Source: a virus. Taken from it: a stretch of 36,092 bases of DNA. A program made the translations under genes and the position numbers. The notes under the pieces were generated by a model that saw nothing but the letters and a program-made list of their open reading frames with translations, was not told where the DNA came from and did not search any database. Positions 15,189 through 22,660 of this stretch are shown here, in pieces. The DNA is taken from IMG/VR virus record IMGVR_UViG_3300020205_002915, positions 1 to 36,092 of that record, one strand, 5' to 3'. How positions within the stretch are numbered: the first letter of the stretch is position 1; every line of letters starts with the position of its first letter.

Positions 15189-15845
15189 TTAAACTCCCAA
15201 AGGTAGAAAATCAATATTAAAGGAGAAAGAAATACGATCTTGATCTGTTTCCATTTCCGGAACAAAATGCTCAAGCCACGATGGCCACAAATACAGGAAA
15301 CCTTGCTTTGGTTGAAGCATATAGTTACCAGCTGTGAACGGGGTTTGCTGATTCTGTTTAGGTTGTGGATCATGCATTCGCAACAAATTTGTGGGGTTGA
15401 GAAAAACGAGAGGACTTGTTTTCTCACTTACTAGAGAATAAAACACTCCAGAGAATGTTGAGCGTGGATGATTATGTTGTGGTTGGTACCCACCCTGTTT
15501 CATAACATTCACCCAAAGATCAACAGAACATTTATCTTTATTCAATTCATAATCAGCTTCATCAGCATAATGTACTGCAACAGAGTATATTGCTTGTCGC
15601 AATCCGTTCATGTGAGAAATTTTATCAACGTCTGGTCTATTATAGTATGTCGTAAAACCACCTTCGTAATTTTTCTGATTACCGGCCAATTGCAATGCGC
15701 CCGTATTGATTAAATCTAAAGGTAAATCCAATTCAACTTCACAGGTCAAGACAGGGAAGATTGGGTTATAATTAATAGTGCGTTGCGATTCTGAAGGTCC
15801 ACTATAAGATACAACTTGTTCCGGTACAATTAAATCATTCGTCAT
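15189..15845 (-). CDS. 2OG-Fe(II) oxygenase family protein (TIGR02466-like)
   Basis: A 218-residue protein with the pattern of phage and marine-bacterial 2OG-Fe(II) proteins: a QPQHNHPRSTFSGVFY block (iron His124 or His126), then LWPSWLEHFVPEME with the distal His193, and DRISFSFNID with R204 for 2-oxoglutarate. The usual HxD Asp is not obvious; the motif is HxH followed by Pro, which is typical of this subfamily as I recall it. It lies between uvsX (11-nt overlap) and the helicase. Substrate unknown; such genes are frequent in marine T4-like phages. Confidence 0.7.
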   Translation of the reverse strand: MTNDLIVPEQVVSYSGPSESQRTINYNPIFPVLTCEVELDLPLDLINTGALQLAGNQKNYEGGFTTYYNRPDVDKISHMNGLRQAIYSVAVHYADEADYELNKDKCSVDLWVNVMKQGGYQPQHNHPRSTFSGVFYSLVSEKTSPLVFLNPTNLLRMHDPQPKQNQQTPFTAGNYMLQPKQGFLYLWPSWLEHFVPEMETDQDRISFSFNIDFLPLGV

Positions 15846-16863
15846 TGTTCACTCCATATTTAAATTCTTGCTGCACTGCTTGTTCAAGCAGCGCCATCAC
15901 TGATTCTGTATAATACTTCTCAGGGTCTTCGTTAATATTCTTACCAAAGCAACTTGATCCATCAGGTAACTGGTATCGTGTTGAAACTTTCTTAAAGATC
16001 TTATACTTCTCTGCCAACTCTAAGAGGCCGTAGTACCGATCAAGCCCTTTGGCATAAGTAAGTAGCACTTCGATTTGACTGTTTTCTTTTGAGAGTCTGG
16101 ATTTGTACATCTTAACCCTGATGATATTTCCAATGACGTCTGCACCATCTTTTTCTTTTCGTTTGGAGAGCATAACAATAGTGCTCGCTGCGTACTTGAG
16201 ACCTGTTCCACCACTCAACTCCTTTGTAGGCACGTATGAACCGACTAGCTCATAGACGTGATTAGTCACTAACAACGGTATTTTAACCTTTGCTAGCTTT
16301 AAAGTCAACACGCGAAATGCCGCTTTAATAATTTGAGATTTGGTCATGTCTCTTGTGTCCTTGCCTTCCAAACTATCTTCCATCTCTTTAGATGTAGATA
16401 ACTGGCCAAGACTATCAAGAACGAACATCATAGGTGGACGAGTTTTCTCATCCTGTTTATCATATGCGTCAATCATTTTTAACGCATGTGTTTTGAACTT
16501 TTGAATTGTATCAGGCTCTGCAATGATAACACGTGATGTATCAATATCACGATCATCCATCATTGATTTAGTAATCGCAGCTTCCGTATCGTAGTAGACT
16601 ACTCCTCCGGTTGGATTTTTTTCAAGGAAGGATCGGACGACCCCAAGAATGAAAAAAGTCTTACCAGTAGCGGACTCTCCTGCAAAAGCAGTAACTTTAT
16701 TATCAGGTACGCCGCCATAGAGGCTACCTGAGAGAACAGCATTGAGAGCGTAGCTACCAGTATCAATAAACCCCCCAAACTCAGCGCTACCAGTGCCGTC
16801 AGAGGCCATAGAAGTATCTTCATCTTTAAGCTCTTTCACCAACATTTTAAAAAATTCACTCAT
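15835..16863 (-). CDS. uvsX: UvsX, RecA-like recombinase
   Basis: A 342-residue RecA/RAD51-family strand-exchange ATPase. Walker A AGESATGKT (61-69), YYDTEAA, Walker B-like MMFVLDSLG and TNHVY (the loop preceding L2) are visible; GGTGLKYAAS is the L2 DNA-binding region. It drives recombination-dependent replication and repair. The start overlaps the stop of a small gene upstream; the end overlaps the oxygenase. Confidence 0.95.
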   Translation of the reverse strand: MSEFFKMLVKELKDEDTSMASDGTGSAEFGGFIDTGSYALNAVLSGSLYGGVPDNKVTAFAGESATGKTFFILGVVRSFLEKNPTGGVVYYDTEAAITKSMMDDRDIDTSRVIIAEPDTIQKFKTHALKMIDAYDKQDEKTRPPMMFVLDSLGQLSTSKEMEDSLEGKDTRDMTKSQIIKAAFRVLTLKLAKVKIPLLVTNHVYELVGSYVPTKELSGGTGLKYAASTIVMLSKRKEKDGADVIGNIIRVKMYKSRLSKENSQIEVLLTYAKGLDRYYGLLELAEKYKIFKKVSTRYQLPDGSSCFGKNINEDPEKYYTESVMALLEQAVQQEFKYGVNNDE

Positions 16864-17044
16864 CCTTTAAATCTCCAGCAACTTCTTCATTGTAATTAGT
16901 ATATCCACGTAAAAAGTCATCTGCATCAGCTTCTTGACCTTCTGTTTTAAAATAAGGGTTTGAATATTTTTGATGTGCAGAAGCCTGATCATAACCTTGC
17001 TTATAAGGCGCTTCTGCATATTTTTCAATTTTAGGTGTTTTCAT
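16856..17044 (-). CDS. Small conserved protein, possible RMF-like fold
   Basis: A 62-residue polar protein: KQGYDQASAHQKYSNPYF followed by DDFLRGYTNYNEE. Two short Gly-Tyr helices separated by a Pro/Asn loop recall ribosome modulation factor-type small proteins (RGY...), but this is a weak resemblance. It is coupled to uvsX at one end and to another small gene at the other (4-nt overlap). Confidence 0.55.
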   Translation of the reverse strand: MKTPKIEKYAEAPYKQGYDQASAHQKYSNPYFKTEGQEADADDFLRGYTNYNEEVAGDLKDE

Positions 17045-17223
17045 CTGTCTTGCTCCATTTCTATTTGTTTCATGTAATGATCATATAATCTATTGTATGC
17101 TACCATTATCGATGGTGATATTGTATGGAACTGATCATGCTCTTGTCCAATTGCATCAGCAAGAGCTCGCGATAATCTAAGCTCCGTTGTTGTACCAATT
17201 GGATGTACTTCAAAATCTTTCAT
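17041..17223 (-). CDS. Small conserved T4-like phage protein, unknown
   Basis: A 60-residue protein starting MKDFEVHPIGTTTEL, a start I recall among small conserved proteins next to uvsX and gp43 in marine T4-like phages. It is helical and charged with no motif. It sits 1 nt after the methyltransferase gene and overlaps the following gene. Confidence 0.6.
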   Translation of the reverse strand: MKDFEVHPIGTTTELRLSRALADAIGQEHDQFHTISPSIMVAYNRLYDHYMKQIEMEQDR

Positions 17224-17224
17224 G

Positions 17225-17842
17225 TTAGACCTTTATTAAAGTTAGGTAGAATGATGATTGTCTTACCATTTGATCTTCTGTAAATAATTCCTCGCTACTC
17301 GGTAATAGTTTAAATTTTGCAAACTCTTTCAGCCACCATTCTTTTGGACGTAATGTTACATGATGTGGTTCATCAAGAAACGTTGCTATACTGCAAACAA
17401 ACAAACCATTGAATTTTAAATTGTTACGAATGTTCATGATTAAACCAGAGACATCAATTTCCGGAATGTGTTCTAATACATCCCATGCTGTAATCAGATC
17501 ACATAGTCCTGTCACTTTGTTATCTTCAACAATAAAGAAAGGTTTTGTGATATCCGCTGTAAAAAGGTTATCTGGTATAGTTGCCCACTCTGCTCTTTTC
17601 TGTTTCAATGAGAAATCACTACCCTCAATGCCTACTGCTTGGTGACCATCATCGAGCATATCTTTTACTAGGCCACCACCTGAACATCCAAGATCAGCCA
17701 TAACAATTTTCTTACCCTCAGCAATCTCGTTAAGTCTTGCAACAAATTCTGGCTTGTGTGTGTTGTCGACCATAGTACCTTTTGGTTCTATGTGATCGTG
17801 ACTCTCATATGCAATAGGGAAGTCAGTTATAACTGTTATCAT
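17225..17842 (-). CDS. Class I SAM-dependent methyltransferase
   Basis: A 205-residue methyltransferase with motif I MADLGCSGGGLV (about 47-58), motif II GIEGSD, and CDLITAWDVLEHIPE (motif IV plus helix), then a C-terminal FVCSIATF strand. This is the small-molecule/ubiquinone type rather than a DNA base methyltransferase. Its first codon overlaps the TGA of the upstream small gene. It is unlike the plus-strand methyltransferase at 7522 apart from the fold, so the two do not look like recent duplicates. Confidence 0.8.
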   Translation of the reverse strand: MITVITDFPIAYESHDHIEPKGTMVDNTHKPEFVARLNEIAEGKKIVMADLGCSGGGLVKDMLDDGHQAVGIEGSDFSLKQKRAEWATIPDNLFTADITKPFFIVEDNKVTGLCDLITAWDVLEHIPEIDVSGLIMNIRNNLKFNGLFVCSIATFLDEPHHVTLRPKEWWLKEFAKFKLLPSSEELFTEDQMVRQSSFYLTLIKV

Positions 17843-18138
17843 AGGTTCTTTTTCTTTATATAAGTGCTACCAATGCCGTCGAGCTTAGTTTTAAACTGAC
17901 TAATCTTCTGACTCCGGTTAGGCCATTTTATAATATCCATATCTGGATTTGCATTGAGGTTCTTAAGAAGAGGTATAACCGCATCATACATCTGTTGAAG
18001 CTTTGTAGTCAACACGTCAATTTCGGTTTGATGTGTTTCTTTTTCTTCTTCTGCAATTGATGTGAGTTCTTTTTCATCGATGATTGTGAATCCGAAATCG
18101 TCATCATCAAAAGAAGTTATCGATTGTTTGCTGGTCAT
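17839..18138 (-). CDS. Small coiled-coil protein following DNA polymerase
   Basis: A 99-residue protein with an acidic N-terminus (FDDDDFGFTIIDEKE), a helical middle (30-60, with Glu/Gln/Leu heptads) and a basic C-terminus. The DDFGF start is one I recall beside gene 43 in T4-like marine phages. It overlaps the polymerase 3' end by 32 nt. Function unknown; a polymerase or fork accessory role is only a guess from position. Confidence 0.6.
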   Translation of the reverse strand: MTSKQSITSFDDDDFGFTIIDEKELTSIAEEEKETHQTEIDVLTTKLQQMYDAVIPLLKNLNANPDMDIIKWPNRSQKISQFKTKLDGIGSTYIKKKNL

Positions 18139-20839
18139 TTTGTTCTTCCCACTGTATAGCTTGCATAATTGTTCTCAACGGCTCGAGGAATGCTTTATCA
18201 AACTGAGTATCGTAGTCAAGGTAATTGTCCATTCCCAGTTCTTTGGGAAGCTTTCCTGGCGTTGCAATAACGTTTGTAGGTAGTGGTGATGATTCGAGGA
18301 TATAACAAAACTTGATCTTCTCGCCTTCACCAATTGGTACATATTTTGCTCCGAGTTGTTTTATTCGAAGCAGATGATTATATATCAAAGCACCTTTCAC
18401 ATGAATTGGCGTTCCTTTAAGAAAGCTGAGCGTACCCGTGTTGTACGATTTCTGAGTTAGTACACCGCCAGTGTATACATCTTTTGTAAGCAATCCTCTC
18501 ACACTTCGTGGAAAAGCAACCTCTTCAAACGGTAACTTCTTAAAATCTTTACGATATTGTTTAATAAACTGTTGGAGATCATCTTCTTCTTTGTTCATAA
18601 TAATGTGGAAAGCATTCTTTAGATTTTCCCTACAAGTAGCTGGTGTAGATGAACGAACAGACTCAATACCCATAATCTTGAGCTTTGGTTCACTATAACG
18701 AACACCCTCCAAGTCCCATACATTAAGAATGTAATGTTTCTTGCCTGTCCATATTCCTTTGTTTGCAATCGCCTCTCGCTTCATTTTCATCTTCTGTTCA
18801 TAGGCAGAGACGTAGTTAGCAAGAGCTTGATAACACCTATCAATATATGGCTCAAAATGTGATTGACATGACCGATCAATAAAATCAACAATCTGTTCTT
18901 GCGACATCTTTTCAGTAGCAGGACCGTAAACTTTTTCTACAAACCTATCCAATGTGATATACATCGAATCGGTATCAACAGCAATTACATAATCGTAGTT
19001 ATCTGTTTTTAGTAGATTGTTGAGATACTCATTTATCTTTCGTTCCATCCAACGAATTGACAGCTGTCCAGACTTTGTGATAGATTCAGCCAACCTATTA
19101 TCAAACCATCTAAAGAACTGATTGGATAAAGCTCCATAAGCAGAGTTCAGTTGAATCTTTTTGGCAAGCTGCATATTGTGACAGCGAGCAATTTCATTAA
19201 CAAGAGCTTGTGAAGGTGCTTGCTCGTATGCTTTCTTTGCGTCGATCATTCGCTTCTTCCAAGCTGAACGATCGTTATACATCTTCTCCATCAGTGTAGG
19301 AAGAAAGCCACGCTCTGTCTTATCAAACAAACAACCTGTAGGCGTGATTGTACAGTTATGTTTATTCATAACATCTTTAACTGTTTCGAATCGTAAGAAG
19401 TAGTCAGCTTGTTTGAGAGTGAAGTCTTGCTTGCTATGCTCGACAATCTCTTGCTCAACCAAGCCATGGATCTGTGACTTGATTGCTTCGTATGTATCAG
19501 TAACTTCATCTGTTGAACGTGGACGATCGAGCTCACCATCCAAGAACATATCGACGCTACGTGAAGTGACAGCAAGATCATACTCAAGCATTTGACCCTT
19601 CAACGTCTCTGGTGAGATGTTGTACTGCATGATCAAATGTGGGTACAAACTATTCAAGTCAAATGATACGACCCATTTGTACATACCAGGCTTCGGATCT
19701 TTAACAAACGCTCCTTCAATCTGACGTGGTTTATCTCCACGCTCTTTAAGAGGAATGACAATCTTACGCTCAAGAAGATAGTTATGGATAATAACATCCC
19801 ACATACTCACAGTCGTGAGACTATCAATCATGTTAACTTTACCATCATATGCAATAGCATATACTTGATCAAGCAACTTCATCTTCTGGTCGAGTTTATA
19901 CACCAGGTCCACATCTCGGATGTTATAGTTGATGTAATTACGGAAGTCACCCTTATAGAATTCATCTAGCGTCTCAAATCCCAGCTCTGTGTAATCAAGT
20001 TTACGTTCACCAAGCTCAACAAACGCAATGTGATCTAATTTGAAACTCTCTTGGTTTTGGAAAGAAAATTTCTTATACAACTGGAGGTAATCAAGGACAT
20101 TAATACCAGCAGGTATGTTCATGTACTCACCTGTTTGAGAAGTGGGGTTACGCCTTTGTTCCCACAGATTCCACGGTGATAGTCTCTTTGCCATCTTTTC
20201 ATCAAACAACCGAGTGATACGGTTTATCAAGTAAGGAATATCAAAGAACTCGATGTTCCATCCCGTAACAACATCTGGTAGCCATGCTTCCGAACGCCAT
20301 GTGTTGAGAAACTTCTCAATCATATCTCTTTCACTTACACACTCGATATATGATACGTAACTAAGCTCAGGTGTATATGGTTTGAGACCAAATGTAATTG
20401 CACGTTGATCCTTGCGAATCGTGATTGCAGTAAGTGCCTTATCAGCAGTCTTGATATTAGGGAATCCACCTTCTGAGTCGGTTTCAATATCAAGTGTGAC
20501 GACACTTATAAGAGTTGGGTCGTAATTAACTTCGCCAGGAAAAGCATCGTTAATATACTGGTAATGAAATGACTCGGGACCATACCCGAACATTTCGTGG
20601 CCCACAACAGGCTCTTTTTTATATTGATTGATATATTGCGAGGCGGCTCGCATCGATTCTTGAGGTACTTTGGATACACCTCTTCCATCAAGAGTCTTGT
20701 ATCCTTCCTCACCAGAGTTACCCGTCAACACAAATATGTATGGCGAGTATTCAATAACGTCTTGGTATCTACGTCCGTCTTCATATCCACGGACATAGAT
20801 CTTGTCAAATGCTTTAAATACGTGTGTGTAAAATTTCAT
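18107..20839 (-). CDS. 43: DNA polymerase, family B (gp43)
   Basis: A 910-residue replicative polymerase with proofreading. Exo I reads TLDIETD, exo II GWNIEFFDIPYL, then Pol A SFDLNSLYPHLIMQYN, Pol B KIQLNSAYGALSNQ and Pol C VIAVDTDSMYI (catalytic Asp residues present). The last residues, QQTIDNFF, are a clamp-binding peptide for the gp45 ring encoded at 27953. There is no Shine-Dalgarno sequence before ATG; the -10 box of a strong promoter ends 7 nt upstream, so the transcript may be leaderless. In T4 gp43 represses its own translation through an upstream hairpin; none is obvious here. Confidence 0.97.
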   Translation of the reverse strand: MKFYTHVFKAFDKIYVRGYEDGRRYQDVIEYSPYIFVLTGNSGEEGYKTLDGRGVSKVPQESMRAASQYINQYKKEPVVGHEMFGYGPESFHYQYINDAFPGEVNYDPTLISVVTLDIETDSEGGFPNIKTADKALTAITIRKDQRAITFGLKPYTPELSYVSYIECVSERDMIEKFLNTWRSEAWLPDVVTGWNIEFFDIPYLINRITRLFDEKMAKRLSPWNLWEQRRNPTSQTGEYMNIPAGINVLDYLQLYKKFSFQNQESFKLDHIAFVELGERKLDYTELGFETLDEFYKGDFRNYINYNIRDVDLVYKLDQKMKLLDQVYAIAYDGKVNMIDSLTTVSMWDVIIHNYLLERKIVIPLKERGDKPRQIEGAFVKDPKPGMYKWVVSFDLNSLYPHLIMQYNISPETLKGQMLEYDLAVTSRSVDMFLDGELDRPRSTDEVTDTYEAIKSQIHGLVEQEIVEHSKQDFTLKQADYFLRFETVKDVMNKHNCTITPTGCLFDKTERGFLPTLMEKMYNDRSAWKKRMIDAKKAYEQAPSQALVNEIARCHNMQLAKKIQLNSAYGALSNQFFRWFDNRLAESITKSGQLSIRWMERKINEYLNNLLKTDNYDYVIAVDTDSMYITLDRFVEKVYGPATEKMSQEQIVDFIDRSCQSHFEPYIDRCYQALANYVSAYEQKMKMKREAIANKGIWTGKKHYILNVWDLEGVRYSEPKLKIMGIESVRSSTPATCRENLKNAFHIIMNKEEDDLQQFIKQYRKDFKKLPFEEVAFPRSVRGLLTKDVYTGGVLTQKSYNTGTLSFLKGTPIHVKGALIYNHLLRIKQLGAKYVPIGEGEKIKFCYILESSPLPTNVIATPGKLPKELGMDNYLDYDTQFDKAFLEPLRTIMQAIQWEEQNDQQTIDNFF

Positions 20840-20846
20840 AAGAGAT

Positions 20847-20875
20847 ATTATATATCACACAACGAAGAAAAGCAA
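20847..20875 (-). promoter_or_regulatory. Sigma70-type promoter for DNA polymerase
   Basis: On the minus strand: -35 TTGCTT (20875-20870), exactly 17 nt, -10 TATAAT (20852-20847). The -10 ends 7 nt before the ATG at 20839, so the expected start is at or next to the A of ATG. Confidence 0.6.
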
Positions 20876-20878
20876 CGA

Positions 20879-20965
20879 TCAATAGTATTGTCTCAATCTG
20901 TTGCTTGCACGTGCATCAGCGTACTCTACAAGGAAATCCCAGCATGCAGAAAAGAATTTCTTCAT
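20879..20965 (-). CDS. Very small basic protein (28 aa)
   Basis: A 28-codon frame whose ATG overlaps the TGA of the preceding gene (ATGA). It starts MKKFFSACWDFLVEYADAR and ends in Arg-Leu-Arg-Gln-Tyr-Tyr: a short amphipathic helix with aromatic residues and a basic tail. I recall similar tiny proteins in T4-like phages. Its small size limits certainty; the coupling to the preceding gene is the main support. Confidence 0.5.
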   Translation of the reverse strand: MKKFFSACWDFLVEYADARASNRLRQYY

Positions 20966-21120
20966 AGCATATTCCTTCTCTGTAACGCAACCAAAGTACG
21001 TTCTACGTCTGCACCATCAACGCAGTGTTGAAAGTAATGATCAATTTGCTCTTGATAGGAAGGAGCAAAGGTTCTTCGAACCCACTTCCATAAATTTTCT
21101 ATATGCATGTTTGTACCCAT
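20962..21120 (-). CDS. Small DUF3563-like protein
   Basis: A 52-residue protein. The second half, with Tyr-Phe-Gln-His-Cys then ADVERTLVALQRR, resembles the DUF3563 pattern (a short helix, then Asp-x-x-Asp-Leu-Glu-Arg-Arg-x-x-x-Leu) known from proteobacterial small proteins; function unknown there too. The first half (ENLWKWVRRTFAPSYQEQI) is amphipathic and basic. A second ATG at 21108 is possible. It lies after the Hsp20 terminator, so it should need its own promoter, which I do not see clearly. Confidence 0.5.
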   Translation of the reverse strand: MGTNMHIENLWKWVRRTFAPSYQEQIDHYFQHCVDGADVERTLVALQRRNML

Positions 21121-21133
21121 ATGTCTTTTGAAC

Positions 21134-21160
21134 AAAAAAATGCCGGCACGATGGCCGGCG
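21134..21160 (-). terminator. Rho-independent terminator after hsp20
   Basis: On the minus strand a perfect six-pair stem GCCGGC (21159-21154) / GCCGGC (21147-21142) with a 6-nt loop is followed by seven T (21140-21134). It begins 9 nt after the Hsp20 stop and should end the transcript carrying rubrerythrin, phasin-like and Hsp20 genes. Confidence 0.85.
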
Positions 21161-21168
21161 CGATCACA

Positions 21169-21654
21169 TTAGTCTTGTGAACTTTCTGTGAGTAACTGCT
21201 TCTCAGCTTTTTTATCAGCTTTGATTTCAATTTTCTTCGGCTTCTTATGCTCAGGAATAATACGCTCAAGGAAAACCTTTAGCATACCATTGAGCATTTC
21301 AGCATCTTTAATTTCAATTTGATCTTCAAGAGTGAAAGTGCGAGTGAAGTTACGATTGGCAATTCCTTTGTATAAGAAATTGTTCTCTTCTTCCTCGTTC
21401 TTAGCACTACCTCTGATGATCATGTTACCATTATCAAGTTCGATTTCAATATCCTGTCTCGCAAAACCGGCCACGGCAATTTCGATAACGTATGTGTTAT
21501 CGCCAGTTTTCTTAATGTTGTACGGAGGATAGTTGGGAATGTTTTTCGTCAGGTCGTCATGCATCTTAGCAATGCGATTGAACTGATCATCAAAACCAAC
21601 AAAGAAACGATCAAAGTCCTTGAACCCAGGACCAAATACTGATAGATGTGTCAT
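21169..21654 (-). CDS. Small heat shock protein, Hsp20/IbpA type
   Basis: A 161-residue alpha-crystallin-domain chaperone. The N-terminus (FDRFFVGFDDQFNRI) matches IbpA-type proteins, the core runs from about residue 45 (YPPYNIKKTGDNTYVIEIAV, with AGFARQDIEIEL) to NGMLKVFLERIIPE, and the tail is Lys/Glu-rich. It holds unfolded proteins in soluble form. Phage hsp20 genes are common in T4-like cyanophages and related marine phages, where they may assist virion assembly. GGGAGG lies about 6 nt before ATG. Downstream is a strong terminator. Confidence 0.9.
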   Translation of the reverse strand: MTHLSVFGPGFKDFDRFFVGFDDQFNRIAKMHDDLTKNIPNYPPYNIKKTGDNTYVIEIAVAGFARQDIEIELDNGNMIIRGSAKNEEEENNFLYKGIANRNFTRTFTLEDQIEIKDAEMLNGMLKVFLERIIPEHKKPKKIEIKADKKAEKQLLTESSQD

Positions 21655-21668
21655 TATAAACCTCCCAG

Positions 21669-21884
21669 TTACTTCTTTGCAGTAAATAACTTTGATACTG
21701 CAACTTCTGCTGCGGCACCAGTCACGTCCCAGTAAGTCTTAGCGACCTGCTTGGTAAATGCGGTTTGTGCATCAACGAATTGTTGGAGGGGTTTACGGAC
21801 TTGTTCGTCAGTGACGAATGTTTTGAGCCAAGATGTCTTGGATGATTGAATGGCGTCAATAGCCATGTCTGCGTATAATAGCAT
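21669..21884 (-). CDS. Small helical protein, phasin-like
   Basis: A 71-residue Ala/Thr/Gln-rich helical protein. The pattern QQFVDAQTAFTKQVAKTYW with conserved-looking Gln/Thr/Lys spacing resembles phasin-type proteins that coat polyhydroxyalkanoate granules, but the match is visual and short. An AAAGGAG site lies 7 nt before ATG. It is the first gene after a late promoter and a structured RNA with a terminator-like hairpin, so its expression may depend on read-through. Confidence 0.5.
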   Translation of the reverse strand: MLLYADMAIDAIQSSKTSWLKTFVTDEQVRKPLQQFVDAQTAFTKQVAKTYWDVTGAAAEVAVSKLFTAKK

Positions 21885-21911
21885 AATTGCTCCTTTAATA
21901 AGCGAGTTGAT

Positions 21912-21937
21912 AAAAAACCTACCCTAAAAGGCGTAGG
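21912..21937 (-). terminator. Terminator-like hairpin upstream of the phasin-like gene
   Basis: On the minus strand CCTAC-G-CCT, loop TTT, AGG-GTAGG: eight pairs with one bulged G, followed by six T (21917-21912). It could end the structured RNA or act as an attenuator. Confidence 0.6.
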
Positions 21938-21992
21938 CCCGAGGAATTTGTATACAGCCTTTCCTCGGACTGCTGTTTCCCATCTCTGGGAC
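21912..21992 (-). ncRNA. Structured late RNA: GNRA hairpin, H-type pseudoknot, terminator
   Basis: Read 5' to 3' on the minus strand from the predicted late start (about 21992): hairpin UCCCA-GAGA-UGGGA (21991-21978) with a GNRA tetraloop; then ACAGC (21976-21972) pairing with GCUGU (21958-21954), and CCGAGGAA (21968-21961), inside that loop, pairing with UUCCUCGG (21946-21939). This crossing of 5-bp and 8-bp stems is an H-type pseudoknot with loops of 3, 2 and 7 nt. A 3' hairpin with a U-run (21937-21912) follows. I recognise no known riboswitch or phage RNA class. It may be an independent small RNA of about 80 nt or a regulatory leader for the gene at 21884. Confidence 0.6.
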
Positions 21993-21997
21993 ATATC

Positions 21998-22005
21998 TAT
22001 TTATA
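21998..22005 (-). promoter_or_regulatory. T4 late promoter (perfect TATAAATA)
   Basis: A perfect octamer on the minus strand, placed just after the rubredoxin stop. By T4 spacing the start is about 21992, one base before the first stem of the structured RNA. Confidence 0.7.
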
Positions 22006-22008
22006 TAA

Positions 22009-22140
22009 TTATTCCATTAGGACGTAGTCTTCTTTTGACACCCCACACTCCGGGCAACTAACGGAATCGGGTAAGCTCAGATAATCAGCTTCCGATAAGG
22101 TGTGACCGCAGACAATACAAACGTAAATTCTTTCAGACAT
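22009..22140 (-). CDS. Rubredoxin-like iron protein
   Basis: A 43-residue protein with CIVCGH (residues 8-13) and CPECGV (29-34): the two Cys-x-x-Cys knuckles of rubredoxin, with the usual short spacing between them seen in minimal rubredoxin domains. It would bind one iron by four Cys and carry single electrons. Its ATG overlaps the TAA of the rubrerythrin gene (TAATG), so the two are coupled and together match the two domains of classical rubrerythrin. Confidence 0.85.
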   Translation of the reverse strand: MSERIYVCIVCGHTLSEADYLSLPDSVSCPECGVSKEDYVLME

Positions 22141-22589
22141 TATAGACCTCCTAGGACTTGTTTATAAGCATCGGCATGACGCTCTTCAACTTTCTTCAAA
22201 GCAGCGAAGCGCTTTTCAGCTAAAGCTAAAACCTTTTTGAACTGCTGAGCATGTTCGTTCGACTCACGGCCTTGCTCATTAAATTCTTTTACAGCTTCAA
22301 TGTTTGACTCTGCCTTTGCCTGACGTTCAAACTGAGGATACATTGTTGTAAACTCATACGTCTCACCTTCAATAGCAAGCTCCAGACACTTACGTGTATC
22401 TGGTTTACCGACTAACAATTCCAAATGTCCCCATGCGTGCAAGATCTCTTGATCTGCTGTATGCTCAAAATGTTTTGCTACATCCTCAAACCCCTCTTCA
22501 CGGGCAATCTTTGCAAAATAGCGATATTTAATATGAGCCATTGACTCACCAGCCAATGCGCTTTCTAAGTTTTCAATTGTTACTGACAT
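22140..22589 (-). CDS. Rubrerythrin-like diiron peroxide reductase
   Basis: A 149-residue ferritin-like four-helix protein. Helix A has AGESMAHIKYRYFA, helix B HFEHTADQEILHAWGHLE, helix C EGETYEFTTMYPQF and helix D GRESNEHAQQF; these carry the Glu/His diiron ligands in rubrerythrin order. The C-terminal rubredoxin domain of classical rubrerythrin is missing here and is instead encoded by the next gene. It should reduce hydrogen peroxide with electrons from that rubredoxin. AAGGAG lies about 6 nt before ATG. It is unlike the Dps-like protein at 6107. Confidence 0.9.
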   Translation of the reverse strand: MSVTIENLESALAGESMAHIKYRYFAKIAREEGFEDVAKHFEHTADQEILHAWGHLELLVGKPDTRKCLELAIEGETYEFTTMYPQFERQAKAESNIEAVKEFNEQGRESNEHAQQFKKVLALAEKRFAALKKVEERHADAYKQVLGGL

Positions 22590-22599
22590 ATAAACTCCT

Positions 22600-22640
22600 T
22601 TTCAATCAGTCCTATTATTATATATTTCTATTAGTCAAAA
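22600..22640 (-). promoter_or_regulatory. Possible promoter for rubrerythrin operon
   Basis: The gap 22590-22660 is AT-rich. On the minus strand TTGGTT is followed after 17 nt by TATATA, and a TATAAT is two bases further on, but no arrangement gives both good boxes and ideal spacing. A weak promoter is likely; exact boxes are unclear. Confidence 0.3.
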
Positions 22641-22660
22641 AAACCAATTGATATTTTGAA

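Noticed and set aside
18471-20712. Several frames of 60-78 residues on both strands inside the polymerase
   Set aside because: They lie inside a fully motif-supported 910-codon gene and have no starts or neighbours of their own.
21722-21994. A 90-residue frame on the minus strand across the structured RNA
   Set aside because: It covers the late promoter start, all RNA stems and part of the phasin-like gene in another frame; no ribosome site, and the composition is not protein-like.
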